From positions 17,339,999 through 17,403,998 of the forward strand of contig NC_092565.1 in assembly GCF_037975245.1 (NCBI RefSeq): 64,000 nt of DNA, given 5' to 3'. Shown piece by piece: positions 47,457-60,902 of the stretch. Source of the DNA: Apostichopus japonicus. Lineage: Eukaryota; Echinodermata; Holothuroidea; Aspidochirotida; Stichopodidae. The notes under the pieces are model-generated. The model ran no database searches. It worked only from the letters and a program-made list of their open reading frames with translations, and was not told the origin of the DNA. Made by a program: the position numbers and the translations under genes. Within the stretch, counting starts at the first letter, position 1. Every line of letters starts with the position of its first letter.

Positions 47457-50400
47457 CAGTACTGATTTCGCTTAACTCCCGTTGAAAAAAAAATCAATGA
47501 TCGATAAAAAACGTTGAAAATCGATAAAAAAAAGTTGAAAATCGGTTAAAAACGAATAATTTCGTTAACAAGATTTAGACTACTGCGGGCACGGGTTGTC
47601 AACGAAGTTTCAACGAAAATTCCACGAAAGTTATCGCGATCAAAAACCGCAAAGGCTATTCTAGACATATCAAGGTTGTGACTTGCGTTGAATCCTTAGT
47701 TTAACTCCAGCCGTTTTCAGACTCTACCAGAAGTTGTAGAGGAATATTACAAATGTTACAAAAGTTTGATTGTAGATAGAGTAAGTTCTTTACTAGGTGT
47801 TTGAAAAATGATTTGGCTAGGATAATAAAAACTAGTCTTGATCGATCGTAATAAGCACATTCTACGACTCTTAAGTTATAGGCTAGTATTAAACTAAGAT
47901 AAGTTTAGGTTAGCTCACCAAGGAACGCAGCATCAGAAAAACTAGAAATAAAAAAAATATCCACAATGAAACAGTCGTAGCTGGATATCAAAGAGATCTT
48001 TATTTCCAATAAATTCCTGTGTTACTTGACGTACTACAGTACCGTTTACTACAGAACATCACTCACTAAACAAACTTTTCTGAGAGCGCATTCCGTACAA
48101 AAAATCTCCCCCAGCTTCAATGCACGCAAAAATAAAAAACATCCTGTTATTTTCCCCCTAACCCGTTACTGTAAGTCAGGTGCCCGCGAATGCAGATGGA
48201 CTGCCCTGGTATTTAGGTCGCAGCCTGGGTCTGGGCCACCTGCAGTTTGCTGCTAACATGTGTATTCCCTACCCTGGATATCCCCACCACCAAACTTTTT
48301 TTGAGAGGCTTAGTCCAATCATAAACCTGGCTTTGTCAAATTCACGCCTACCATCTTTTAATTAGCATAGTATTTATCTGAACCTTTGGCTGGCTGCCTC
48401 TAGAAGCAAACATTATTTTACCCCTACTGTTCGTAATGGAATGGATGTTACCTGAAAACCAAATATTCATTCATATTATAAGTAGAACAATCCAGCAGGG
48501 ATAGAAAGTTTATCTTGAATGAACCAATCAGAAGTCGTGCTATTAATAAAACTTGAAACACCTGGCCAGCAAGAGAGTTGCAAACAATTGTATCCATGAC
48601 TACTAAGAAAATAAAGCAGTGACTTGGGGCCCACGTTGGGTAGAAATCTGTGGAAAATGAATATATTTTCATTGCTTATTTGAGTATTGTATATTGGGAA
48701 GAGCTGATCAAACATTAGTAGGGAGGGCTTTCAACTGGCCTGACGGCTTTCAACTGGCCTGACGGCATGTACATTTAATTTAATGAGAAGGGGGAGTTTT
48801 TATGAGTCTCCCGGTATGCGTCACATGAGAAGTAAATGTTTTTGTTTTTCGGTTTTATCATCGTTTTTCAAGTGGAACAGCTCATAAAATCATATCAAAT
48901 GAAGATAATACATATTTGAATATCCTTCCTTAGTTTTACTAATCAGGAATGTTTAATAAAGCATGCAATGCATCGTTCGAAAAGGTAATTTTAAAGTAGA
49001 ATTGAAAATGAACGACATAAAACAATATCTGTGAAGCGTGTGGAGCACAACTTTGAATATTCGTTGTGAAAGAAAACATAGCGAACGATGCTTATTGCGT
49101 ACAGTAAATAAATTTCGCGGAACTGGTATAGAGAAATTACGTACTGCAGCTTACGTCAGAGAAGCTCATAAATGACACAGGTGGATAGAGCGCATCAAAA
49201 TTCGGTTTAGGAAATCCCTTTACAGCCGACAAAAGTCGATATCTCCTTCCGTTTTCGAGTTATATGCGATTTTGTGTTTTTGCGATATGGTTTTTAGTAT
49301 ATTTTCATTCAATAAGGTCGTTTTTGTGTGTGTTTATGTAAGGGTGTGACCCAACAGATATTTCGCTAACCGTTTCACCGTATCGCCTGCCGGTCGGTTT
49401 AACGTTTAAACGCCGTTTCCCGATCGCGTTTTTTTTCGACGCACGGTCACTCGACTTTTAATGAAAATAGGACATAATGAGTACAATAATTAAGGTTTTT
49501 TCCCCAGCAGGTAGAAATTCAGGCAACAAGACACTCGATCAATGTATGTTAATTACTAATTAGGCCCAATAATATTGCGAACCTTTCGTGTAATAATTGC
49601 TGAAAAGAATAACACACATGATCAGTATTCGTGGTGTTCAGAAGTTCAGATCACTGAATTTATATCACTCGGCCTTCGGCAACATCGTAACTTTTGAAGA
49701 AAAAAACAATATATTTGTCTATCTATCACAAGATTTTTAACAAAAACTCGCCTAAATTAGTAAACTTACCCACCTTTCCTGCTTACTTATTAAAAGTCAT
49801 GTTAAGAAAACAAATTACGCACGAACGTGTTGTGCGATGGGTTGTAAAAATCAAGTTGAAACTGGTTTGAGCAGCCTCCGATTTCATTTTCTTTCTCTTG
49901 TGTCACATACATGATACAGTACCTTACATTAGATACAAAAGTTAATTCAACAACAGCCAAAATTTGTGTCGCAATAGGTTAAGTTTTAATCGCGCTGCGC
50001 AGTACCATTCATAATTTGCATATAACATCAAAATTTACACTCGGCGTCCAGATGGCGGGAGATGTAACATCATGTTCAATCTGTTGTGTTGTTCCCATGG
50101 TGCGATGAACTTGGGCAAAGTTCAATGACCTACTTATGTTCTGTGACCAATGTCAGTGGGAATTATGTGTGTAAAATCTCGGGTTTTTCCATGTGTTATA
50201 TATATAGAAGTTTTACGTAAGCGGAGCGAATTTTAAGGCAGCTCGTTGATTGTGAGGAAGCACTTATCTAAGCATCAATATTTGTGAAAAATATCGTAAG
50301 TTTTTCATTTTCATTCATTTTCTTTTATGTTTGCCGCAATCCCGCCCGCAATGCATGCACAGCATAATACCATGTGTGAAAAAAATGGCTGTACACGTGC

Positions 50401-51437
50401 AGACCTGAGAGAGCAAACTGGCCTTGTGTTGTTAATGTTATGACGGTACTTTCTAGAACGACCATTTGCGTCTTTTGGGGTCAACATATTTTCACACGGG
50501 ATTTCAACATGCCATTGATCGATGTACACGGGTGATATATGTCACAAATATTAACTGGGAAAACGAATTGACGACACTATCATGAGCTTATGACTATTGG
50601 CCTACTACTTGAGTTATATTGAACACATTATTCATGCCTAAAACATCGTTTTTCTGTTTTTTTATAGATAGTTTGCAGTACATTACTAAGTTCTTCACAT
50701 ATTTTTAAATAATTTTCATGTTTAAAATGTAAACAAAATACAAAAAATAAAAAGAGAAAACGCCTTTTTGAAAAATGGAAGCGTCCTCGCAGAATGGGCG
50801 GGGCATCTTTATTTTGCTTCAAGTAACATGTTTTCGCTCGGAAACAAAGTTTCATACTTCAACTCTCATAAAAAAACAAATTTACATCTCTTAGAAATAA
50901 CTATTTTTCGTATTCTGCAAGTAAACCAAGTTTATATGTCCATTCACTGTTATTTAAATGGTTAAACAGAACTTCAACTTATTTGGAAGGGTGCCTCGTG
51001 GTACATAGCTTTGACTGCAACCTCTCTAGAAGCCTGGCGAAGTTAAGACTTATGTCACTGTGTTTGGGGTTCACAGTCAGAAAACGTCCCCCGTCAGTTT
51101 AATTACACGTTTCTTTGAGTGTTACTACTCATATAAGCATGAGAATGCTTTCGAAAATATTCCCTCTTTCAAACGACTGAACTAAAGTCTAACTGATATT
51201 AATAAACGAAGTTACGCGTTTTCCGACGTTTCGTGTAACCACAAATTGACCTTCTATTTCGTTTAAAAAAGAATTTCAACGTACCGTTGAAAATTCCACG
51301 AAGGAAATGACTGAGATAACCAATCGATAAAATTCGATAAAAATCGATAAAAATCGCCGAATTTCGATGAAAAACGAAGAATTTCGGTTATTTTTCTTTC
51401 AACGAATTTTAACGGGAGTTAAGCGAAATCAGTACTG
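47457..51437. mobile_element. 3.98-kb TIR element with TA duplication
   Basis: The two ends share an identical inverted 27-mer beginning CAGTACTGATTTCGCTTAAC and continuing TCCCGTT. TA flanks both sides (47455-47456 and 51438-51439). The outermost eight bases, CAGTACTG, are themselves a palindrome. Subterminal zones at 47486-47660 and 51195-51410 are dense in TCGATAAAAATCG, GTTGAAAATCG and AAAATTCCACGAA words, as expected for transposase-binding arrays. TA duplication fits Tc1/mariner-type or IS4EU-type transposition. No open frame inside exceeds about 80 codons and none resembles a transposase, so it is probably non-autonomous. It lies just outside the duplicated array. Confidence 0.85.
47486..47660. 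repeat. Left subterminal repeat zone of the TIR element
   Basis: Several copies of TCGATAAAAAA, GTTGAAAATCG, TTTCAACGAA and GAAAATTCCACGAA. Related words occur in the right zone at 51195-51410, partly inverted. Confidence 0.65.
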
Positions 51438-51539
51438 TATATGCTCAGTTGACATCTAACAACAGTGCTGGCTATTTAATTCACAAAGTTTGTTGTATCC
51501 ATAGGTTTAACCTAATGTTGTGTGTACACTGACATATGT

Positions 51540-51780
51540 TTTATATAAAGTGGCTATTTTTACGACCAGGAGTAACAATAATTTCTGGTTACGCATGCGC
51601 AGTTGCTTTAACGTGGCTATTTTTACGACCAGGAGTAACAATCATTTCAGGTTACTCATGCTCAGTTGCTTTATTTACTTTACTGCGCATGTGTAACCGG
51701 AAATTCGCCGATGTCTTAAGAATAGTTATAGTTTATAAATAATTGTTACTCCTGGTCGTAAGAATAGCCACGGCCTTTAT
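51540..51780. mobile_element. Small inverted-repeat element with tandem internal copy
   Basis: GTGGCTATTTTTACGACCAGGAGTAACAAT-type sequence occurs at 51550 and again at about 51613 in direct orientation. It occurs once inverted, ending at 51773 (ATTGTTACTCCTGGTCGTAAGAATAGCCAC). TATAAAG words flank both ends. This looks like a MITE with a duplicated left arm. Superfamily unknown. Confidence 0.7.
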
Positions 51781-53124
51781 ATATAAGTATCTTTTTAGAT
51801 TTTTTAGGGACAAGTCTTACCAAAATTGCAAGGAGCCACCAATATGTACACTGTAGGAAAGATTGGTTTGGTGAAGAGAACCAGCTGTGGGGCAGTAAAA
51901 CGTCCCATTAGGTGGACCATAGGCCTACCACTTCATAAATTCAGTAGTCCAGTGTGATGGAGGGAGATACTTTTTTCTTTTCTTTTTACAGTACCTGTGT
52001 AGAGGTTCCAATTTAATCTGAAAATGATGTTAACAACTAGTCATCTGCAGGACAACCTACAAAGCTGATTTTGGTTGTCCAAACAGAAATTTGGCGGTTT
52101 CAGACCACAGTTATAAATTTGTCCTGAACTGCAATGTTAGGCACTGTCTTTACCTTGTTTGAATTTCATTTGTGCTGTTGTTAAAAGGATCATACCTTGT
52201 AACAAACTGTTTAAACAACCTGTCAACTTGTCAAGTGCTATGTTGTAACAGAGCTGACAGCCAAGCACTGTCAGTTCCTTAGAATCACTCAGGGATTATC
52301 TACTGTAAGTACACCCCTGTAACTTGTAAGTACAGTACTGTAAAGTTGGGTTTGACACAGTGATCTGCAGCACTATACTACTGTAGTAATAGTTTTCATG
52401 ATAGGTAATTCTGCTTACATATTTGCCCCCCCCCTCCCACTCCATTTGTTTACTCAGAGGAAGGCTGTACAACACTATGTGTGTTGCCCCTAATAAAGAA
52501 CACTTTCACAGCATATCGTGAACAGTACTTTATATTGCAACTTCCACTATTATCAAATCTGTTATGGACTAAAATAAACATAACAAATATTTTAATAGAA
52601 TGATACCTAGATTGCTATGCACATTGCACATATATGTTCTAAATGTTTTTATACAGAGAAACTTAGACTGTTGTTGACCAGAATTGTGAATTATGCCAAA
52701 CTTCAAAAATACTCTCTATGGATGAAAAACACTGAATAATCAGTTTATCACTTGCTTTTAGGAGAACAAATCTTGTGATTTGCACATGTTCTGATTTGTA
52801 GATTGTAGATAAATTGAAGGACTTTACAGTCATAGGCGTAGGAGCCTCATTTGATTTGGGGGGGCTGTAACGACTTGCCCGAAAAATATAACCAAAATTT
52901 TTTCGCGCGCTCCGCGCGCGTTCTACTTGTTAATGTGTATATCATATAGGCATCCATCAGTTATTACATCACCTGCCAATAACATAAAATCATTTTCCGT
53001 GTTATTACCCTTCTATATTGGTTAGAATTATTGGGGAAGTCGTTACAATAATAATGATAATAATAATAATATAAGTTTAACCATTGAAAAACACATTGCA
53101 AATTATTCTTCTTTCAGTAGGTGC

Positions 53125-53300
53125 CAGTGGCGGAGCTACAGTAGGGGTATTGGTCAGGGGGGGGGGGGAAGAGAATGGTCTGTAGGGGCGCTTTTGACAC
53201 TATCTAAGCGGAGCGCCACCACAGGTTGGCGCGGAGTGTACAGAAATTTTTGAGTAAAGATACTCCCTAGATCGCCGGAAATGACCCTTTCCGGGCCTTG
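53125..53300. mobile_element. Diverged hAT-family fragment
   Basis: CAGTGGCGGAGCTACAG, then CTATCTAAGCGGAGCGCCACCA and GATCGCCGGAAATG, align by eye with the interior of the 292-bp MITE at 23138-23429. No matching right end or target duplication was found. Confidence 0.5.
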
Positions 53301-56300
53301 CTAATTTGCAGATAAATGAAGAATAAATAGGTGTCATCGCCATTTGTCAGAAAATTGCACCAACAAAATGTGAAAAATGTCAATAGGTATTTGAAAGCGC
53401 AATAAAAAAGTCAATAATCGCGAATAAGTAAAAAGTGGTTAAAAGCTGAAAAGGGCGCCAGCAGTCCATTTGAGTCCGTCAGCAAGCTGCAGTACATACT
53501 ACTATGTTGTACTGCTCTTCAAACAGTTTATGGAGAGTAAATAACAGATCTGATCATTTGAATGATCACAAGTTACAGTGTAACACTGTACTGTATTGAT
53601 AGCCATTTTGCAAGAACATCACATGTGACTCTGTTATTGTTTCACTTTCCCTGAGTAACAGTCAGATTACTACTCAGATACTATGTGGTCAGAGTACAAT
53701 ACACAGTGTGTACATAGTTATAATGCAGTGGATAATTTATCCGGTACTGTAAATTGCATCACAAAATGCTATGCATGCAAAATGGTCAAGTCACTCTACA
53801 AATGTACAGTAGTTTTTGTATGAAGGAACCATAGTGTTTTATGAGAGAAACCAAACTTCAGAGCCTTCAAAACTGCTTAACACAAAAAGTTGAACACCAA
53901 ATTTTTCCCTGATATATCCTTGGAGACAAGTTGGTAGTGGTTTTAAGGTGTACAGTAAATGATGTCTTGATTCGAGATGTATTTGGTCAGGGTAGAAGAG
54001 GACTGGAATGAGTGGGATGGCAAGGAATGGAAAGGAGAGTTGAAACCTGTATTGACTTTGGAGAGACAAACAAACCAAAATGTCCATGAATTCAGCTTTC
54101 ATGGTGCTATAGTACAACAGCTCTTAATCTCTGCCAAAGAGGAAAAAATTGCAGCTAGTATGTTGGGCGGTGTACTTTATCTTTGTGTGTTCTGCAACTC
54201 TGTGTATTGTGTTGAATAGCTGCACTGATAGACAGTCACACTGTATATGTCGTGTGTGGATGTCAAATCGACGGACACTGTTTTGATTAGTTTACATCCC
54301 TCCACAGTCTTTACAAGATATTAACAGCACTGGAAAACAAGGAGAAATCACATGTTTATTTTGTAGCACTTTCATTAATTATGTTCATCCATTTATAAAA
54401 ACTGATCTTTGAAGTAGATTTTTCTTAATTATATATACTGCAGTGCTGCATTGCCATATAAGAAAGATTTGACCTTCTGTACTAACTCATCAAAACTGAA
54501 GTTGGTTCATCTTATTATTATTATTCATATTATTGCTTCTGAAGTGGATGGTTTTGTTTTATTATTACTTTATTTCACATGTCTATTGTACAGTAGGTTC
54601 ACCAAAGTTACTACTGTGCATTGAACATTCTGTCTGAATAACTCAAGCTTTTTTTCTCAGTATAAAACCTAAGTTACAGTACTGTAGGTGTAAACAACTG
54701 GCAATTTATGTAACAGTTCAACTGAGTTCCTGGCAAGAACACATCCAGCTTGATTGTTACATGCATGAAATAATTACTTCCATGTTATATACTGCACAGT
54801 ACACAACTACACTCTAGTCTAGGCAAGGTACTGTAACCAACAGTGTGGGTCCTGTAGACCGATCTTGGCTGTTACAGTGCTGATTGATATGAAAATTAAT
54901 GGTCTTTTGTTTTCAAGAGGACACCATCTGCTTTGACAGTAAATAAATTATACAAAATACTGTGCAGTTTTGTGATCTTAGTAAATAACAATAGAAGTAA
55001 ACAATGTAACTTAAAACAGGTCTGCTACTTGAACATGATTCCAGTGTACTTTTACATTCAATACTGTAGCTCCAATACAGTATATATATAGCTGGAGGTT
55101 GACTTTGACAAGATGATTTTATTTTAACTTTAGTTTTGTTCTTACTAAGAATACTCTGTTCATTGCCCTGTCAAAGTTCAAGTGGGCTTTGTCTTAAAAT
55201 CTGAAGTCAGCTGATTCCAGTACTTTGCCCTGAAAATGTTAATTACAAGTCCAAACATAAAACAAAGAGAAAGAAAACACAGATTGGAAGCTGTTATCGT
55301 TGGATCAAGGATAATCGAAGAGGATCATTTGAATGTGTTTATGGCTTATTCTTGTAATGATCAAGTTTACAAGATACTGGGTTGTAGTTTTCATGTCTAA
55401 ACGTTCATTTTTTGCCATATATTCTTCTGCCTGTCAGATTCACCCAAAGTGAGTATCTAGTACCAATGTTCTCTTCTGAACACTTTGAAATGTTTATTCT
55501 TATTTACTGTAGAGAGGAGCATGTAGATTATAATTAAACAATTTAGTAACCATACCGTACTAATTACATGGCTATAACAAGTTGTTAAAAAGACTTCTGT
55601 TTGTGACTCATTTATGATAAGAAGCTTAGGCTACAGTGCAGTAAGTTTAAATGCATTAGTTACTGTACTACTGTACATGAAGATATTGCAGGGTTAAAGC
55701 AGGGAGCTGTTTGGTTGATTTTGTTGAGTTTTATTCCTAAGTTGATGATTGTTCTTTACTGTAAATGGCAGAGAACCATGATGTTCGGATAACAAATATG
55801 TGGTGCAGACTAGTAAGCTAGCAATGTAAAATTTGTTATACACTGTGTTTGAAAGCCTGTGCAAAATTACTGTGGTGTTCCACCAACACCTGGCTAGTTG
55901 GATCAAGTATATTTATGAGAAGATTTACAATACTGTACATGTCTGTAGGCCTAGCAGCTGGAGACAATTGGCTACTGAATTTCAGAATTATAATATGGAG
56001 TAAAGTGTTAATGTACAGTAGTTATGTTACATCACAGAAAGTTGTCAAAGATAAACAAAGGTTGTTGTGTATAGAAGATTGTTGTATAGAATAATAGCAG
56101 CAATTTTATTTAGTGTCATTTCAATTTGAAAGTATAAATTTGGGAAAATTTAACTTTTATTGGCACTATCACTCTTCTCCGTGCCAATAGCAATATCCAT
56201 GTACAGTTCCCAAAGAGTGCCCTACAAAACAATGTGCAACAGTTTTAGAATTGTATCTGAGTAGCCTCCCACTGATCTACCTCTTAGTATCATACAGGTT

Positions 56301-57039
56301 CAAAGTTTCTGAACTTCCTACTCTAACATAATTTACATTCTGTCAAATTTTGGTACCAACATTCCTGAAAATTGCTGGGAATTCTATAGAACTTCATCAC
56401 TCTTACGTACAGTGATAATATGAAGCATGGCATTATTACATCCATGTGTCAAGCAATCACGTAATCAACCTTTGGTTTATATGCCTTGGTTGTGAAATTT
56501 CACATCCTGTAGGTTCATAAAAGGGTCGGTAGAGGAACTGATGATGTTAAGAAGGAACAGCTAGGCAGTAAATATTATCCACAAACGTGTGGTAAATGAA
56601 AGGAAATATGCTTTGGAATGTGTGTGTGTGTGTGTATGTGTGTGTGTACTGTATGATGACAGTCATAAATTTAAACTTCTTTTTGTGCTGTAAATTTCCT
56701 CGTAGCCTACTGTCAGTAGTACTATATTATTGATGTCTATATATGAATAAGTTTTTCTTTTCTTTTTGCTGTGTGGTAAAGGTAAATTTTTTGAAAGAAA
56801 GCATTCATGATCAACTTTCTTTGTTTTTTTGATTTCTGTTCCTCTTTTATCAAATTCAATGCCACTTTTGTTTTTGTTTTGGCTATGAAGTCATCTTCAA
56901 TTGCTCTAACATGTGCTGTATATTTTGTATTGTCATGTTTGCAGTAATTTATGCCTTGTTTTTCGTACAGTCCTGTCAAACATTTGAGGTCTCTATAGGG
57001 TAAAGTCTGATAGCCTAATTAACTCAATAATGTCAGAGC

Positions 57040-57360
57040 AAAGATTGGGTGAACTTTATGCTCAGTATGTGGATCCACCTTAGTGAGTATAAGAACCATA
57101 TTGTTTATTTTGGTAGAGGTCAAATGTCACTTGAGGTCACCATAGGTCAAAGCTTGGAAACCTTGGAAAACAAAGCATGAGTGAACTTCATACTTGGTAG
57201 ATTACGTATCCACCTTAGTGTGTAACAAGAGTCATTTTGTTTCTGATAGAAGTTAAAGTTGATTTGTGTTCACAATAGTTTAAATATTGCGACCTCCAAT
57301 TGAGAAGCAATAACTGCAAAGTTAAAGCTTTTATGAACTTCACACTTGAAATGTAAGTCT
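57040..57360. repeat. Degenerate repeat of GTGAACTT...CACCTTAGTG type
   Basis: Two to three diverged units of roughly 125-130 bases share GTGAACTTCATACT, GTATCCACCTTAGTG, ATTTTGTTT and AGGTCAAA words. Confidence 0.6.
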
Positions 57361-57471
57361 GTGAATCATACTAAGTACAACTGCTTTGTGTGCACAGCTT
57401 ACATTAAATGTTCACACATAAAATGTGGCAAGGAATCACAAAAGTACAGTATGTTATCTTTCCTGTTATAG

Positions 57472-57510
57472 ATCCTTAAGGTGATACATTTGGTCCGAAG
57501 CACTATCACT
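57472..57510 (+). CDS. Possible 39-base exon of the unknown gene
   Basis: The sequence after CTGTTATAG and before GTAAGG is open (ILKVIHLVRSTIT) and phase 0-0, which fits the phase-0 start of the exon at 58872. Its small size makes chance a real alternative. Confidence 0.3.
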
Positions 57511-58871
57511 GTAAGGGTAGATTTAATTATGTTTTGGAGAGGATGCAATTATTTGTGTTTTGGGAGAAATAAATCACATTGTATGAACACAAAGAAAAGG
57601 CTTATTCACATTACTGTATGTGCAATAAAGATGTCATTCACTGGGCCTTTATTATCTACATTGATGAAGTTTGCAGTTAATGTCCTACGAGACTATACTT
57701 TTTGACAAAGTGATCATGTAGGCAAGTTTCTGCAAAAGTGTGATCCCACAAAGTAATAACAGTTTGCAAGAAGATCTTTAAGACTGTCATTCAGGGATGT
57801 GCTACTGTTTACTGTACAAAGATTTCACTAAGAACTTTTAAGCATCTATAGATGAAGATTTAAGGACTGGATAATCCTTTTCATTTTCAAACTTCTGATT
57901 GAAAGGTTTTGAATTTCAGCTGTGTATGTTGACATTTTCTCTTCTTGAGCATTGATCTCATACAATAGCTGGTAAGAGACAAATCTTTAAAGATGAAGTT
58001 GTTTCCGCCAAGACCTAGGCTTAATCTCACGAAAAAAGAGAAAAGGGCTGTTGCACTTTTAGGAACAAACAAAATGTTAACGATACTATGAAATATTTCT
58101 ATGTATAGAACATCTTAACACAAAGAAGACTACAGAAATGTCTCTTGAATCCCAATTTTTTGTGAGTGCAGGTGATAGATGGCAATAATATACAGTGGTG
58201 ACATACTGTACAGTACGTACTGTCAGTCTTGTACTACGAGAGCTCAGCATTAATATTAGTACAAGTAGAATTCCTCTTGGTACGAGTACAAATGATATGA
58301 GTACAAGGCTTAACATGAGAGTACAATTATGTAATTTTGTGCTAGTGCAGTACTTAGTCTTACAGTACACTAGATTTACAAAATTGGATTTGATTCAACT
58401 TTTCTATGTCCCTGAAAGGATAAATGCCCGGAATATTACAAACTTGTACAAATCCACAAGGGAGAGTTTGGTGATTACATGGCAGAATGTGTGTACAAAG
58501 TATGGAATCACTACAAGTCCCTACACTGTTGAATGAGGCTGCAATGATAAAATAACACACAAATGCATTATATAATCAATGGTAGAAAAGTGTATAGATG
58601 TTAAAAATGTCCTTCAAAAGTAATTTTGGTATTTAACCAAATGCTACTGTCACATGCCTCAGTATGCATTACTTGAATACAGTGTAGAGCCAATGTCATG
58701 CAATACTTTCTTGTAGTGTTGCAATATTTCTGTGGTTCATTCTGTCATTATTGTAGCTTCGACATATAATTTGGCCAGTTTGGTATCCAACGTATTCATA
58801 AAATTGTTGTATTTCTTGATTGTCTTTTGATTATTTTTATCTGACATTTCGACTTAATATTTTCTTTCCAG

Positions 58872-59137
58872 AACCAGCTGTTTGGAGTCAGTGATGGTAA
58901 AGTTAAATCATCTCAGCAGATCACAATATGTTCTTCATGTCTACTAGTGGTAGCAACATTCACCAGGCACTACCTTCATTGTTTAATGGCGGCCAAGAAC
59001 CATTCCTCCCTCGGGGAATGGGCAGAAAACCAGCCCACCCATGTCTCACCTGACAGGGTTTTTAAACCATTCTTCAACAACCTCAGGTTAAATTCTGCTA
59101 ACTTTTCATTGGTATGGCAAGCAGAAGAAATGAATAT
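58872..59137 (+). CDS. Internal exon of an unrecognised gene
   Basis: Bounded by TTTTCTTTCCAG and by AATAT|GTAAGT, open for its whole 266 bases (88 codons plus two bases). It begins NQLFGVSDGKVKSSQQ and includes RHYLHCLMAAKNH, then SLGEWAENQPTHVSPDRVFK and NNLRLNSANFSLVWQAEE. Composition is that of a soluble helical protein. No catalytic motif, signal peptide or membrane segment is obvious. The frame continues in phase into 63826. I do not recognise the family. The gene extends left of 58872 and right of the window. Confidence 0.65.
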
Positions 59138-59354
59138 GTAAGTAAAATACCGAAATGCTGGATCAGATTTCAACCTCTATTTTTACGAATTATAATTACT
59201 AGCAGATATACCCGTATATAAAATATGCCAATATACTGTGGTTGTACAGTTATGGCTGTAACTATGGCTGCTCTTTGTGAAATTGTACCGATTGAAAGGT
59301 GAAGAGGCATTATTAGATAGAATTAGGGGCAGTGCCTGTGGCAGGGAGGCGGTG

Positions 59355-59436
59355 AAATATTGGTCAATTTTTTGACCAATATTTCATGACCAATATTACA
59401 TGACATTACATCTTTGTCATGTAATGACAAAGATGT
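59355..59436. repeat. Two adjacent perfect 13-bp hairpins
   Basis: AAATATTGGTCAA / TTGACCAATATTT (59355-59367 and 59372-59384, loop TTTT), then ACATCTTTGTCAT / ATGACAAAGATGT (59408-59420 and 59424-59436). Confidence 0.85.
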
Positions 59437-59784
59437 CATTACATCCTTCAGACAATGTAACAAATGAGAACATATACCTACATTCACTGCAACTAAGTCT
59501 GCACCCTTCAGGTAATGTAACAGATGAAATTTGGTACCTGTCAAGCTAAATACAGTAGTCAGTAACATGTTGTCTCTTTACTGTGGCTATCACTAAGCAT
59601 CCACTGTTCATAGCTTACTGTGTATACCATTGAAAACTACAAAGCTTTTTATGCAAGATTTTTCAGTAGAACTCTTAACCCCAGAAGGCTATTTACAGTA
59701 CTGTCCTTCTTGAAAAGTCATATGGTTATGGCTAAAAATGGTCACGGTCACACTGAATTCCTGAATTCGAGAATAGCTAAGGAT

Positions 59785-60318
59785 AGTGTGTGTACAGTGA
59801 CGTCACTGTCACGCCGAATCCGAGAATAGCATAATTCGCTCAGTGTTTGAGGCACATGTTCACTTAAATGCAAATAACGTTAGACCTAGGCTAAGAATAG
59901 TCACACGAACATCACCATGTTACACACGAACATCAACAGGTGTAACATTAGGCCAAGGCTAGGCCTATGTCAAGTTAGGATAGCCAACCTGCAGTGCTAC
60001 CGTGCGAACGAACAGCACCAGGTCTACCGAATTCGAGAATAGAATAATTTGCTCACTGTTTGAGGCACATTACTTGAATGCAACGAACATCACCACGTTA
60101 CACACGAACAGCACCAGGTGTAAACATTAGGCCAAGGCTATGCCAAGTTCGGATATACTATATAGCCTACCGTACCGTGCGTACATGAACAGCGCCAAGT
60201 GTAACAGTGTAACCTCTAGGCTAGGCTAAGGATAGTGTGTGTACGGTGACGTCCCGGTCACACCGAATCCGAGAATAACATAATTCGCTCACTGTTTGAT
60301 GCACATGTTCACTTGCAA
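59785..60318. repeat. Degenerate roughly 230-bp tandem repeat
   Basis: Three units are marked by CCGAATCCGAGAATA(G/A)(C/A)ATAATTCGCTCA at about 59814, 60029 and 60266. GAACATCACCA, GTTACACACGAAC and TAGGCCAAGGCTA words lie between them. Confidence 0.75.
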
Positions 60319-60902
60319 ATTGAAGGGCCGATCACACAACTCACCAATCACTTACTAATTGTCCCGCTACTGCTGTGGCGTGTAGGCCTACATCTGCCGC
60401 GGCGTGTAGGCCTACATCTACAAACTGTACAACTTCGTTTCATTTAAACAACTTTTATACCGCAGCGCTACGTCGACGAAGGAGCGCAAATATCACCTAA
60501 AACACAAAGCTCATGATACGAAAAACAATCTGTAATGGATATTTCAAGATGATTTATTCTTAAGTTACCAAAACGCGACAATTATACCAAAACTAAGCCC
60601 CCTTAGGACAATAAGAAAAACAAATTATGTCTTTTCCGAAAATTGTAGTCTAATCGAGCAGCAGACGACTGAGAAAAGTGATTTCAAACAATTATAAGCT
60701 TAGCCAAATTATAGTAAGGATGAAACACAACCAAGTGCCGCAGGGAGAATGTTCTTTCACAAAGTGCCAGCTTTGAATTGGTTTAAATAGATATGTTTGT
60801 TAGTGCTGAGTGTTCCATACCATAAATGTTTTACAGCATGTTCTTCATGTTGCATATTTTGATACTTTATATGTTTGTATAGGTACAGTATGTATACATG
60901 TG

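Larger units (their letters stand above)
51781..57471. other. Low-gene stretch, possible introns
   Basis: No exon is confidently supported. A 150-base open stretch after an acceptor-like TTTTTTAG at 51808 is noted under findings. Two hAT-related fragments lie at about 52830-52920 and 53125-53300. Microsatellites include ATA/ATG near 53048-53070 and GT at 56619-56648. ACAGTACTGT words recur. Confidence 0.5.

Noticed and set aside
47457-51437. A transposase gene inside the TIR element
   Set aside because: Plus- and minus-strand frames at 48026, 48448, 50311 and 50628 are 60-80 codons, mutually inconsistent and without transposase motifs.
53839-54219. Overlapping 80-92 codon frames on opposite strands
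   Set aside because: No supporting splice signals, motifs or conservation within the window. Length is compatible with chance.
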